A DNA stretch of 5,228 bases from the NCBI GenBank assembly GCA_029945495.1, contig JAQSCR010000433.1, positions 1 through 5,228 of the forward strand, given 5' to 3'. Shown here piece after piece: positions 1 to 5,132 of the stretch. The stretch is from Pseudolabrys sp. (GTDB lineage Bacteria > Pseudomonadota > Alphaproteobacteria > Rhizobiales > Xanthobacteraceae). Numbering within the stretch: position 1 is the stretch's first letter; the number at the start of each line of letters is the position of its first letter. Both the position numbers and the translations under genes were made by a program. A model generated the notes under the pieces. It saw only the letters and a program-made list of their open reading frames with translations, had not been told where the DNA came from and did no database searches.

Positions 1-155
1 AAATGCCCGCGGACGCCGGCCCGCTCCCCACGAGCCGGCGCAACCGGTTCGCAGCCCCTCATGTGGGGCGGGCAGGGATGTAGGTATATTAGCATAGGAG
101 AGAAGTCAATAGCGAGTAGGAATAAATTATTTTGGGCCGACGGTTCGCCCAAGCC
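1..155. other. Left-edge intergenic sequence, no supported gene
   Basis: Nothing here can be firmly called. Bases 3-80 form an open plus-strand frame ending in TAG at 81-83 with high GC at third positions, so they could be the last codons of a gene entering from the left, but about 26 codons without a family match are not enough. From about 84 to 136 the sequence becomes unusually AT-rich compared with the rest of the window, which fits a spacer or promoter-like stretch between genes. I found no convincing -35/-10 pair, tRNA or hairpin in it. The repeat block begins at 156. Confidence 0.35.
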
Positions 156-249
156 CGTCATGGCCGGGCTTGTCCCGGCCATCCACGTCTTGCTTGCTGA
201 TGTGCTGAAAAGAAAGACGTGGATGCCCGGGCCAAGCCCGGGCATGACG
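156..249. repeat. Long palindromic intergenic repeat, copy 1
   Basis: Two 36-base arms, 156-191 and 214-249, are inverted copies of each other with few mismatches, separated by a 22-base spacer. Each arm has its own 7-bp GC stem: GGCCGGG with CCCGGCC on the left and GCCCGGG with CCCGGGC on the right, each around a 5-base loop. The whole can fold as a branched structure. The outer ends are CGTCATG and CATGACG, and the inner ends carry ATCCACGTCTT and AAGACGTGGAT. From memory, repeats with these ends are dispersed in large numbers in Bradyrhizobium-type genomes. A long frame runs through it and yields a VMAGLVPAIHV-type peptide, which I regard as a translation artefact. Function is unknown; a role in transcript ends or DNA structure is only inference. 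Confidence 0.85.
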
Positions 250-260
250 GACGGGTTTGC

Positions 261-395
261 GTGTCCCGGGCGCGGCGCAGCGCGTAACGCAGTGGAGCGG
301 TGGGCCGCAGACCCGGGACCCCGGTTGCTAGCCGGAAGAAAGCGGGACCCCGGATCAGCGTCGCACCACTGCGTGGCGCGCCGCATCCGGGGAAC
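261..395. repeat. Second palindromic repeat family, degenerate
   Basis: The two ends are imperfect inverted copies. The left end reads GTGTCCCGGGCGCGGCGCAG, and the complement of the right end begins GTTCCCCGGATGCGGCGCG. Both halves contain ACGCAGTGG near equivalent places in opposite orientation, and CGGGACCCCGG occurs around 315-325 and 343-354. The sequence differs from the elements on either side, so it is a separate family. It lies 11 bp after one copy of the CGTCATGG element and 15 bp before the next. I recall similar dispersed repeats in Bradyrhizobium and Rhodopseudomonas. The arms are diverged, so the exact boundaries are approximate. No protein coding is supported. Confidence 0.65.
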
Positions 396-410
396 GGCGG
401 CGATCACTGC

Positions 411-540
411 CGTCATGGCCGGACATAGCCGTCCGCAGGACGGCGTCGCTTCGCTCGCCTATGTTCCGGGCATCCACGCCTTGTTTGTTTTGATGAAGCC
501 TGGAAAGACGTGGATGGCCGGGACAAGCCCGGCCATGACG
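411..540. repeat. Long palindromic intergenic repeat, copy 2, interrupted
   Basis: This is a second copy of the element at 156-249. The right arm, 505-540, has the full 36-base form starting AAGACGTGGATGG and ending CATGACG. The left arm is split: CGTCATGGCCGG at 411-422 and CCGGGCATCCACGCCTT at 466-482 are the expected outer and inner parts, but the short loop usually found between them is replaced by a 42-base palindromic module (423-464). The right end lies 10 bp from the stop codon of the DUF2842 gene, so a minus-strand transcript of that gene would run directly into it and it could form its 3' structure (inference). Confidence 0.85.
423..464. repeat. Nested CATAG...CTATG palindromic module
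   Basis: The module is bounded by ACATAG (423-428) and CTATGT (459-464), which pair perfectly. Inside is a 7-bp stem, GCCGTCC (428-434) with GGACGGC (438-444), closed by a 3-base loop, followed by a GCTTCGCTCGC stretch. It sits exactly where the loop of the host element's left arm should be. The string CGCTCGCCTATG at 452-463 recurs identically at 865-876 in a different host repeat, which suggests a separately moving or separately copied unit. Confidence 0.75.
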
Positions 541-550
541 GCGAGGGTCA

Positions 551-772
551 CTAGTTGACGGTCTGCTTCTTATCCGCCCCCGCCATCCAGCTGATGATCG
601 GCATCGCCGGCAGCACCCAGCCGAGCCCTGCGACGACGTAATAGATCGCCGCGACAAAGCCGTTGATGTCGGTCAGCACCGACTGCGCCAGCGCCATGGC
701 GAGCAGCGCCCAAACCATCACGAGCGTGAGGAGGGCGATGGTGCCGATAAATCTGCGGGCGCGGGGCGGCAT
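551..772 (-). CDS. DUF2842 family small membrane protein
   Basis: This 73-residue protein has a short basic N-terminus (RARR at 4-7) and two predicted membrane helices, about residues 9-30 and 39-62. Near its end it has GLGWVLPAMPIISWM (49-63); the aromatic-x-LP motif followed by a tryptophan at the end of helix two is what I associate with DUF2842, an alphaproteobacterial family of unknown function with members of about this length. The ATG at 772 is preferred over an in-frame start 51 bp upstream (823) because AGGAG lies 6 bases before it and the upstream extension is rich in Pro, Gln and Glu and falls in repeat-adjacent sequence. It is transcribed away from ctaA; members are often found near cytochrome oxidase assembly genes as far as I recall. 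No biochemical role can be assigned. A positive-inside topology with both ends in the cytoplasm is likely. Confidence 0.85.
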   Translation of the reverse strand: MPPRARRFIGTIALLTLVMVWALLAMALAQSVLTDINGFVAAIYYVVAGLGWVLPAMPIISWMAGADKKQTVN

Positions 773-778
773 GGGAGA

Positions 779-783
779 CTCCT
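779..783 (-). promoter_or_regulatory. Ribosome binding site of the DUF2842 gene
   Basis: AGGAG on the minus strand lies 6 bases before the ATG at 772. It is the best Shine-Dalgarno match near this gene and decides the start in favour of the 73-residue form. Confidence 0.75.
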
Positions 784-829
784 GAATTCTTTCCGTTTGA
801 GTTGGCGCAGGAAGGACCCCCACCCCCGA

Positions 830-885
830 CCCCTCCCCGCATAGCTCGCCGGACGGCGAGCGTCCGCTCGCCTATGGGGGAGGGG
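830..885. repeat. G/C-tract palindromic repeat with nested module
   Basis: The outer arms CCCCTCCCC-G-CATAG (830-844) and CTATGGGGGAGGGG (872-885) pair, with one bulged base. The inner part holds a 6-bp stem CTCGCC (845-850) with GGCGAG (855-860) around GGAC. The core 840-876 is again bounded by CATAG and CTATG and shares CGCTCGCCTATG with the module nested at 423-464, although the flanking arms are unrelated. It lies in the divergent gap between the DUF2842 gene and ctaA, within 60 bp of the DUF2842 start and about 125 bp before ctaA. It might affect either promoter or simply be a passive insertion. Confidence 0.75.
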
Positions 886-940
886 AGTAGACAGAGTGTG
901 CCGCGCCAATATCGGCATCGACGAAAGATGCTCACGCGAT

Positions 941-968
941 TTGCGTTTCTTGCGCCCCTGACTATATG
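941..968 (+). promoter_or_regulatory. Possible sigma70-type promoter for ctaA
   Basis: TTGCGT at 941-946 and TATATG at 963-968 are separated by 16 bases. This is the only AT-rich hexamer pair of acceptable spacing I see between the repeat and the ctaA start, and it would give a leader of roughly 35-40 bases. Alphaproteobacterial promoters are loosely conserved, so this is a weak call. Confidence 0.35.
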
Positions 969-1011
969 GTCCGCGCACCCTCCCGCAAGGGCATTGAGAC
1001 AGCGCGCGATC

Positions 1012-2094
1012 ATGCCGGAAACCACGCCTTTTTCAGATGCCAATGCGCGCCGCTTGCGCGCGGTGCGGCTGTGGCTTTATGCCGTCGCCGCCATGATCTT
1101 TTTGACGCTTGTTGTCGGCGGCGCCACGCGGCTGACGGAATCGGGACTGTCGATCACCGAGTGGAAGCCGGTGACCGGCGTGCTGCCGCCGCTGACGCAA
1201 AGCGACTGGCAGGACGAATTCGCCAAATACCAGGCGATCCCGCAATACCGCGAGCGCAACCAGGGCATGAGCCTTTCGGCGTTCAAGACGATCTATTTCT
1301 GGGAGTGGTCGCACCGGCTGTTGGCGCGCTCGACCGGCTTTGTGTTTCTCGTGCCGTTTTTGTTTTTCCTCTGGCGCGGCGATGTGCCGAAGGCCTTGCG
1401 GGCGCGGTTGTGGACGATTTTTGCCGGCGGCGCCGCGCTCGGCGCGGTCGGCTGGTGGATGGTGTCGTCCGGGCTTGCCGGCAGCAATCTCGTCAGCGTG
1501 TCGCAATATAGGCTCGGCTTTCATCTCACCTTAGCGTGCGCGATCTACGCCGCGGTGCTGTGGACCGCGCAAGGCCTGCGGCGGCTCACGCCGCCCGAGG
1601 TGCCGGCGCGGCAGCGCCTCGGCGCGCTGGCGATCGCGCTGCTGATGCTGGTGCAGATCTATCTCGGCGCGCTGGTCGCAGGCCTCGACGCTGGGCTGAC
1701 CTATAACACCTGGCCGTTGATCGACGGCGCCTTCGTGCCGGATGGCGCGCGGCTGTGGTTCGTGCAGCCTGCCTGGCGCAATCTGTTCGAGAATACGCTG
1801 ACGGTGCAGTTCGATCACCGCATGCTGGCCTATACGATTTTCGTTCTCGCGCTGTGGCACGCCTTTGACGCGCGGCGGTGCGCATCGGCGCGCGGCGCGC
1901 TGTGGCTGGCGGGTGGCATCACTTTGCAGGCGGGGCTCGGCATCGTCACGCTGCTGCATCAGGCGCCGCTGGCGCTGGCGCTGGCGCACCAGATGCTGGC
2001 GATTGTGGTGTTCAGCATCGCCATCGTCCATGCGGAGAAATTGTCGCGGCGCACGAACGCCCGCGCGGTGAATTTGGCGGAGCAGGGCGCATGA
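1012..2094 (+). CDS. ctaA: Heme A synthase (COX15/CtaA)
   Basis: CtaA oxidises the C8 methyl group of heme O to a formyl group, giving heme A for aa3-type cytochrome oxidase in the inner membrane. The 360-residue product has the usual length and about eight membrane segments (roughly 20-37, 103-121, 133-152, 168-188, 203-224, 270-286, 295-315, 321-341). The family's heme-ligand histidines are visible: H101 in EWSHR with E98 three residues earlier (the ExxH motif), H171 in YRLGFH, H269 in QFDHR and H326 in LAHQ. GGATRLTESGLSITEWKP (36-53) and GLTYNTWPLIDG (228-239) are strong signatures. The extracytoplasmic loops lack the cysteine pairs of Bacillus CtaA, which fits the alphaproteobacterial/mitochondrial class. 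The start at 1012 places about 18 residues before the first helix; an in-frame ATG at 928 would add a tail not expected in the family. No strong RBS is seen. The stop overlaps the next gene by ATGA. Confidence 0.96.
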   Translation: MPETTPFSDANARRLRAVRLWLYAVAAMIFLTLVVGGATRLTESGLSITEWKPVTGVLPPLTQSDWQDEFAKYQAIPQYRERNQGMSLSAFKTIYFWEWSHRLLARSTGFVFLVPFLFFLWRGDVPKALRARLWTIFAGGAALGAVGWWMVSSGLAGSNLVSVSQYRLGFHLTLACAIYAAVLWTAQGLRRLTPPEVPARQRLGALAIALLMLVQIYLGALVAGLDAGLTYNTWPLIDGAFVPDGARLWFVQPAWRNLFENTLTVQFDHRMLAYTIFVLALWHAFDARRCASARGALWLAGGITLQAGLGIVTLLHQAPLALALAHQMLAIVVFSIAIVHAEKLSRRTNARAVNLAEQGA

Positions 2095-2846
2095 TCGATG
2101 TTAAAACCGAAGCCGGCATCGCCGTGCTGACGATGACGCACGGCAAGGCCAATGCGCTCGACGTCGAGTTCTGCGAGGCGCTGGCGCAGCGCTTCGACGA
2201 TCTGCGCGGCGCGGACGCCAAAGCCATCGTGCTGACCGCGCAGGGCAAGATCTTTGGCGCCGGCGTCGATCTCAAGCGGCTGGACGCGGGCGGCGCGCCT
2301 TACGTGCGGCAGTTCCTCAAAAGCCTGCACCGGCTTTACGACGCGGTGTTCTTTCACCCCAAGCCGGTGGTGATGGCGATCAACGGCCACGCCATGGCCG
2401 GCGGCGCGGTGCTGGCGGCCTGCGGCGACCGCCGCATCATGGCGCGCGACAGCGGCCGCATCGGCGTCACCGAAATTCTGGTCGGCGTGCCGTTTCCGGC
2501 GCTGGCTTTCGAGGTGGTGCGCTTCGCGGTGCCGGCGCGCTATTTGCCGGAGTTCACGCTGACCGGCGCGACCTATCCGACCGATGCCGCCTTGCAGATG
2601 GGCTGGGTCGACGAGGTGGTCGCGCCGAGTGAGCTGATGCCGCGCGCGCTCGAGGCCGCGAGCTTCTATGCGAGTCTGTCGCCGGCCGCCTTCGCGCAGA
2701 CCAAGGCGCAGATCCGTCAGCCGGTCACGGAGCGTATGGCGTCAAGCGGCGCGGCGACCGAAGCGGCGGTGACCGCGATCTGGGCGCAGCCGGCCTCGCT
2801 CGCCAATGTCGCCGCTTATGTCGCGCGCACGCTGAAGAAGCCGTGA
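2091..2846 (+). CDS. Crotonase-family protein (enoyl-CoA hydratase/isomerase)
   Basis: The 251-residue protein has the crotonase fold signatures. The oxyanion-hole segments are FGAGVDLKRL (55-64) and INGHAMAGGAVLAA (97-110). The segment GRIGVTEILVGVPFP (122-136) supplies E128, equivalent to Glu164 of rat mitochondrial enoyl-CoA hydratase. The other catalytic glutamate, Glu144 in rat, falls at V107 in GGAVLAACGD. Canonical hydration of trans-2-enoyl-CoA uses both glutamates, whereas delta3,delta2-enoyl-CoA isomerases work with one at the E128-like position, so isomerase or another crotonase reaction is at least as likely as hydratase. It probably acts on acyl-CoA in the cytoplasm. The ATG at 2091 shares ATGA with the ctaA stop, and GGAG at 2079-2082 lies 8 bases before it, so translation is likely coupled to ctaA. 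In-frame sequence upstream (from 1878) is ctaA read in another frame. The family is certain, the exact reaction is not. Confidence 0.92.
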   Translation: MIDVKTEAGIAVLTMTHGKANALDVEFCEALAQRFDDLRGADAKAIVLTAQGKIFGAGVDLKRLDAGGAPYVRQFLKSLHRLYDAVFFHPKPVVMAINGHAMAGGAVLAACGDRRIMARDSGRIGVTEILVGVPFPALAFEVVRFAVPARYLPEFTLTGATYPTDAALQMGWVDEVVAPSELMPRALEAASFYASLSPAAFAQTKAQIRQPVTERMASSGAATEAAVTAIWAQPASLANVAAYVARTLKKP

Positions 2847-2866
2847 ACGGCGCTTTTTGTCTTGAC

Positions 2867-2910
2867 GCGTTTTCTTGACGCGAACCGGTAGCCACTTCGC
2901 TTGAAAACGC
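2867..2910. terminator. Inverted repeat between convergent genes, likely bidirectional terminator
   Basis: GCGTTTTC (2867-2874) pairs with GAAAACGC (2903-2910), and GCGAA (2880-2884) pairs with TTCGC (2896-2900), with a small asymmetric internal loop and a central CCGGTAGCCAC. T-runs occur next to the stem in each direction: TTTT at 2911-2914 on the plus strand, and AAAAAG at 2854-2859 complementary on the minus side. It lies 20 bp after the crotonase stop and 2 bp from the dipeptidase stop, so it can serve both convergent transcripts. The sequence resembles a dispersed repeat I recall from Bradyrhizobium-type genomes, meaning it may be a repeat copy used as a terminator. TCTTGACGCG also occurs twice in tandem (2860-2869 and 2873-2882). 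Confidence 0.6.
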
Positions 2911-2912
2911 TT

Positions 2913-3662
2913 TTAGTGCGGCGCGATCGGCAGGTCATAGGCCATGTCGCTGTCGGCGGCGTCAAACGAAAAATGCCACCATTCGCGGCTGTAGTTGGTG
3001 AAGCCGTGCTTGCGCATGGCCGCCAGCAGCAGGCGGCGGTTGGCGGCCTGCGCCGGCGTGATTCCCGCGTCGTGCGTGTGGCTTTTGACGTCGAAGCAAT
3101 CGAAGCCGGTGCCCATGTCGAGACTGTTGTCGGGCGCGCGCTCAGTGTGCGGCCCGGTGCAGGGACCGTAATGCGCCGCGGGGTCGAAGCCGGCGGGTGC
3201 GCTGCCGCGCGGTACCAAGGTCAGGTCGACGGCGACGCCGCGCGAATGGGCGGAGCGATTGGCGATGTAGCCGAGCGCGAACAGTTTCGATTTGTCCAGC
3301 GCCGGATAGAAGCGCGACGTGTCGGTGTCGTCTTCCGATGAGTGCGACCACGCCGCCATCGCCGCGACCGCGCGCTTCGGCCGATAGCAGTCATAAACTT
3401 TCAGAGAGAGATGGGCGGCGGCGAGCTCGGCCTGCACTTGGCTGAGCGCGCGTGCCGCCGCCGGGCGCAGCAGGCATTCCGGCGCGCTATAGCCGGGCAA
3501 CGGCCGGCCGGTGAAATTATCGCTACCGGCGTAGCGGATGTCCTGGGCGATGGAGCGGTCGATATCGCGCAGATAGACCAGCGGCGGCGCCCTGCGCGGC
3601 GCAGCGTCGGCTGCCGCCGCGGCGAAGGCGATCATCAGCAAAGCGATGACGGCCCTCGCCAC
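2913..3662 (-). CDS. VanX-type D-Ala-D-Ala dipeptidase (M15D), exported
   Basis: This zinc metallopeptidase of the VanX/DdpX family is predicted to hydrolyse D-alanyl-D-alanine. Key positions match VanX with identical spacing: SAHSRGVAVD (137-146) gives zinc ligands H139 and D146, EWWH (227-230) gives the base E227 and ligand H230, and R94 in DCYRP stands 45 residues before H139 as Arg71 does in VanX. Residues 1-20 form a hydrophobic alanine-rich signal peptide, with cleavage likely around ADA-AP, so the mature enzyme should be periplasmic. Cysteines at 63, 92, 168 and 189 could form disulfides there. At 249 residues it is longer than the roughly 200-residue enterococcal VanX because of the leader and an insert near 150-195. 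The start is GTG, 9 bp after the metY stop, with no clear RBS; an ATG at 3635 would shorten the leader. With no vanA/vanH ligase or dehydrogenase nearby, wall turnover or D-Ala recycling is more likely than vancomycin resistance. Confidence 0.9.
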   Translation of the reverse strand: MARAVIALLMIAFAAAAADAAPRRAPPLVYLRDIDRSIAQDIRYAGSDNFTGRPLPGYSAPECLLRPAAARALSQVQAELAAAHLSLKVYDCYRPKRAVAAMAAWSHSSEDDTDTSRFYPALDKSKLFALGYIANRSAHSRGVAVDLTLVPRGSAPAGFDPAAHYGPCTGPHTERAPDNSLDMGTGFDCFDVKSHTHDAGITPAQAANRRLLLAAMRKHGFTNYSREWWHFSFDAADSDMAYDLPIAPH

Positions 3663-3671
3663 GGTGCGGCT

Positions 3672-4961
3672 TTACTTCGCCGTCAGGCCGAGTTCGAGAT
3701 CGGCGATGATGTCTTCCTTGTCCTCGATGCCGATCGACAGGCGCACCACGTCGGGACCGGCGCCGGCCTGCACCTTCTGTGCGTCCGACAATTGCTTGTG
3801 CGTGGTCGAGGCCGGATGGATGATCAGCGACTTGGTGTCGCCGATATTGGCGACATGCGAGAACAATTTGACGCTTCCCACCAGTTTGGTGCCGGCCTCG
3901 TAGCCGCCTTTCAGGCCGACCGTCATCACCGCGCCAGAACCCTTGGGCACGTATTTCTTGGCGAGCGCGTGATACTTGTCGGACGGCAAACCCGGATAGC
4001 TGACCCAGGCGACTTCCGGGCGCTGCGACAGCCAGGTGGCCACCGCCAGCGCATTGTCGCAATGGCGCTGCATGCGCAGCGGCAAGGTCTCGATGCCGGT
4101 CGAGATCAGGAAGGCATTGAACGGCGACAGCGCGGGCCCGAGATCGCGTAAGCCGAGCACGCGGCAGGCGATGGCGAAGGCGAAGTTGCCGAAGGTCTCG
4201 TGCAGCACGATGCCGGAATATTCCGGACGCGGCTCGCACAGCATCGGATATTTCTTGTCGCGCGACCAGTTGAAGGTGCCGGCGTCGATGATGATGCCGC
4301 CGATGGAATTGCCGTGGCCGCCGAGGAATTTGGTGAGTGAGTGTACGACGATGTCGGCGCCGTATTCGATCGGCTTGCACAAGTATGGCGTCGCCAAAGT
4401 GTTGTCGACGATGAACGGCACGCCGGCCTGGCGGGCGATTTTTCCGATCGCCTCGAGGTCGGTGATGACGCCGCCGGGATTGGCGATCGACTCGACGAAG
4501 ATCGCCTTGGTCTTCGGCGACACCGCTTTCTCGAACGATGAAATGTCGTCGGGGTCGGCCCACACCACGTTCCAGCCGAAACTCTTGAAGGCGTGGTTGA
4601 ACTGGTTGATCGAGCCGCCATAGAGCTTCTTCGAGGCGATGAATTCGTCGCCGGGCATCAAGAGCGTCTGCATGACGATGACCTGCGCGGCGTGGCCGGA
4701 GGCGACGGCGAGGCCGGCGGTGCCGCCTTCGAGCGCGGCGACGCGCTCTTCCAGCACGGCGCAGGTCGGGTTGCCGATGCGAGTGTAGATGTTGCCGAAG
4801 GCCTGCAAGCCGAACAGCGAGGCGGCGTGCTCGACGTCATCGAACACGAAGGACGTGGTCTGGTAGATCGGCGTCGCCCGCGCGCCGGTGGTCGGGTCCG
4901 GCTTGGCGCCGGCATGGATCGCGAGCGTGTTGAAACCGGGGATGCGTTCGGCGTCGGCCAT
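3672..4961 (-). CDS. metY: O-acetylhomoserine sulfhydrylase (aminocarboxypropyltransferase)
   Basis: This PLP enzyme of the Cys/Met-metabolism family makes homocysteine from O-acetylhomoserine and sulfide, the direct sulfhydrylation route to methionine, in the cytoplasm. The 429 residues fit MetY, whereas MetZ and MetB are nearer 400. Visible features are YTRIGNPT (59-66, phosphate-binding Y59 and R61 supplied to the neighbouring subunit), SGHAAQ (88-93), Y114 in KKLYGG for ring stacking, D186 in VDNTLATP for the PLP nitrogen, HSLTKFLGGHG (207-217) with K211 as the Schiff-base lysine, and R407 in VRLSIG for the substrate carboxylate. The ATG at 4961 is chosen because GAGGAA lies just before it; an ATG 12 bases upstream at 4973 has no RBS. 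The dipeptidase gene follows after 9 bp and is probably co-transcribed. MetZ-like use of O-succinylhomoserine cannot be fully excluded by eye. Confidence 0.94.
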   Translation of the reverse strand: MADAERIPGFNTLAIHAGAKPDPTTGARATPIYQTTSFVFDDVEHAASLFGLQAFGNIYTRIGNPTCAVLEERVAALEGGTAGLAVASGHAAQVIVMQTLLMPGDEFIASKKLYGGSINQFNHAFKSFGWNVVWADPDDISSFEKAVSPKTKAIFVESIANPGGVITDLEAIGKIARQAGVPFIVDNTLATPYLCKPIEYGADIVVHSLTKFLGGHGNSIGGIIIDAGTFNWSRDKKYPMLCEPRPEYSGIVLHETFGNFAFAIACRVLGLRDLGPALSPFNAFLISTGIETLPLRMQRHCDNALAVATWLSQRPEVAWVSYPGLPSDKYHALAKKYVPKGSGAVMTVGLKGGYEAGTKLVGSVKLFSHVANIGDTKSLIIHPASTTHKQLSDAQKVQAGAGPDVVRLSIGIEDKEDIIADLELGLTAK

Positions 4962-4965
4962 GGCG

Positions 4966-4971
4966 TTCCTC
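4966..4971 (-). promoter_or_regulatory. metY: Ribosome binding site of metY
   Basis: GAGGAA on the minus strand, 4 bases before the ATG at 4961 (5 from the AGGA core). It overlaps the alternative ATG at 4973 and therefore decides the start for the 429-residue form. Confidence 0.75.
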
Positions 4972-4985
4972 ATTGTTCAGGCGTG

Positions 4986-5003
4986 GCCGGCGATAAGGCC
5001 GGC
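4986..5003. promoter_or_regulatory. Hairpin in the metY leader
   Basis: GCCGGC at 4986-4991 pairs with GCCGGC at 4998-5003 around a 6-base loop (CTTATC in the transcript). It lies about 25 bases before the metY start, downstream of the candidate promoter, so it would be in the 5' UTR. No T-run follows, so it is not a typical attenuator. It may affect translation or have no function. Confidence 0.4.
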
Positions 5004-5015
5004 GCGTTGGGCGGG

Positions 5016-5045
5016 ATTAAACGGGGCAGGTGGGCTGGGCGTCAA
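5016..5045 (-). promoter_or_regulatory. metY: Candidate sigma70-type promoter of metY
   Basis: On the minus strand TTGACG (5045-5040) and TTTAAT (5021-5016) are 18 bases apart, a good match to -35 and -10 elements. Transcription would start near 5009, giving a leader of about 45-50 bases. A second TTGACC at 5078-5073 has no acceptable -10 element after it. The leader is too short for, and lacks the sequence of, the SAM-II riboswitch often found before methionine genes in this class. Confidence 0.5.
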
Positions 5046-5053
5046 GGCGGCGA

Positions 5054-5067
5054 CGACGCCGGCGTCG
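5054..5067. repeat. Perfect 14-bp palindrome upstream of metY
   Basis: CGACGCCGGCGTCG is a perfect inverted repeat with no spacer. It lies just upstream of the candidate metY -35 hexamer, a usual place for a dimeric regulator to bind, but GC-rich palindromes also arise by chance in such genomes. Confidence 0.4.
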
Positions 5068-5104
5068 AGAAAGGTCAATGCACACTAAAACAACCCGGCG
5101 GTAT

Positions 5105-5124
5105 GGAAATTCCTTTCCGCGGAA
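5105..5124. repeat. Paired short palindromes upstream of metY
   Basis: GGAAATTCC (5105-5113) and TTCCGCGGAA (5115-5124) are two adjacent short palindromes sharing the half-site GGAA/TTCC. They lie in the gap between the stop of the unidentified right-edge gene and metY. They could be a double operator or weak 3' stem of the upstream gene; the stem would be short and lacks a clear T-run. Confidence 0.3.
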
Positions 5125-5132
5125 TCAAATGA

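Noticed and set aside
3..83. Possible C-terminal end of a plus-strand gene entering from the left
   Set aside because: The frame ends at TAG 81-83 and has high GC3, but it is too short and unrecognisable to call as a gene.
156..540. CRISPR array or phage attachment structure
   Set aside because: The repeats are inverted, of different families and 90-135 bp long, with no regular direct repeats or spacers, and no integrase, tRNA or cas gene is present.
61..558. 165-codon open frame on the plus strand through the left region
   Set aside because: It runs through three palindromic repeats; its VMAGLVPAIHV and RKTWMPGPSPGMT segments are simply the two arms of the repeat read in one frame. There is no RBS, domain or gene-like composition.
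355..657. 100-codon minus-strand open frame overlapping the repeats and the DUF2842 gene
   Set aside because: It is read through repeat sequence and out of frame with the well-supported DUF2842 gene.
802..1011. N-terminal extension of heme A synthase
   Set aside because: The frame is open upstream, but it crosses the 830-885 repeat, encodes a Pro/Arg-rich tail, and the family starts about 20 residues before the first helix, matching the ATG at 1012.
1878..2090. N-terminal extension of the crotonase-family protein
   Set aside because: This stretch is the 3' end of ctaA read in another frame (Gly/Ala/His-rich translation); the crotonase fold begins at the ATG at 2091.
2913..3662. Vancomycin-resistance cluster
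   Set aside because: Only the VanX-type dipeptidase is present; no D-Ala-D-Lac ligase, VanH dehydrogenase or VanRS regulator is in the window, and the neighbour is metY.
3342..4151. 269-codon plus-strand open frame antisense to the dipeptidase and metY
   Set aside because: Long antisense frames are common in high-GC coding sequence; the translation has no recognisable domain, while the minus-strand genes have full catalytic motifs.
3523..4563. 346-codon minus-strand open frame within metY
   Set aside because: It is an Arg/His-rich out-of-frame shadow of metY with no domain.
4593..5132. 179-codon plus-strand open frame antisense to the metY start and leader
   Set aside because: Its composition follows from the antisense of metY, it continues through the palindromic leader, and no RBS or family signature is visible.
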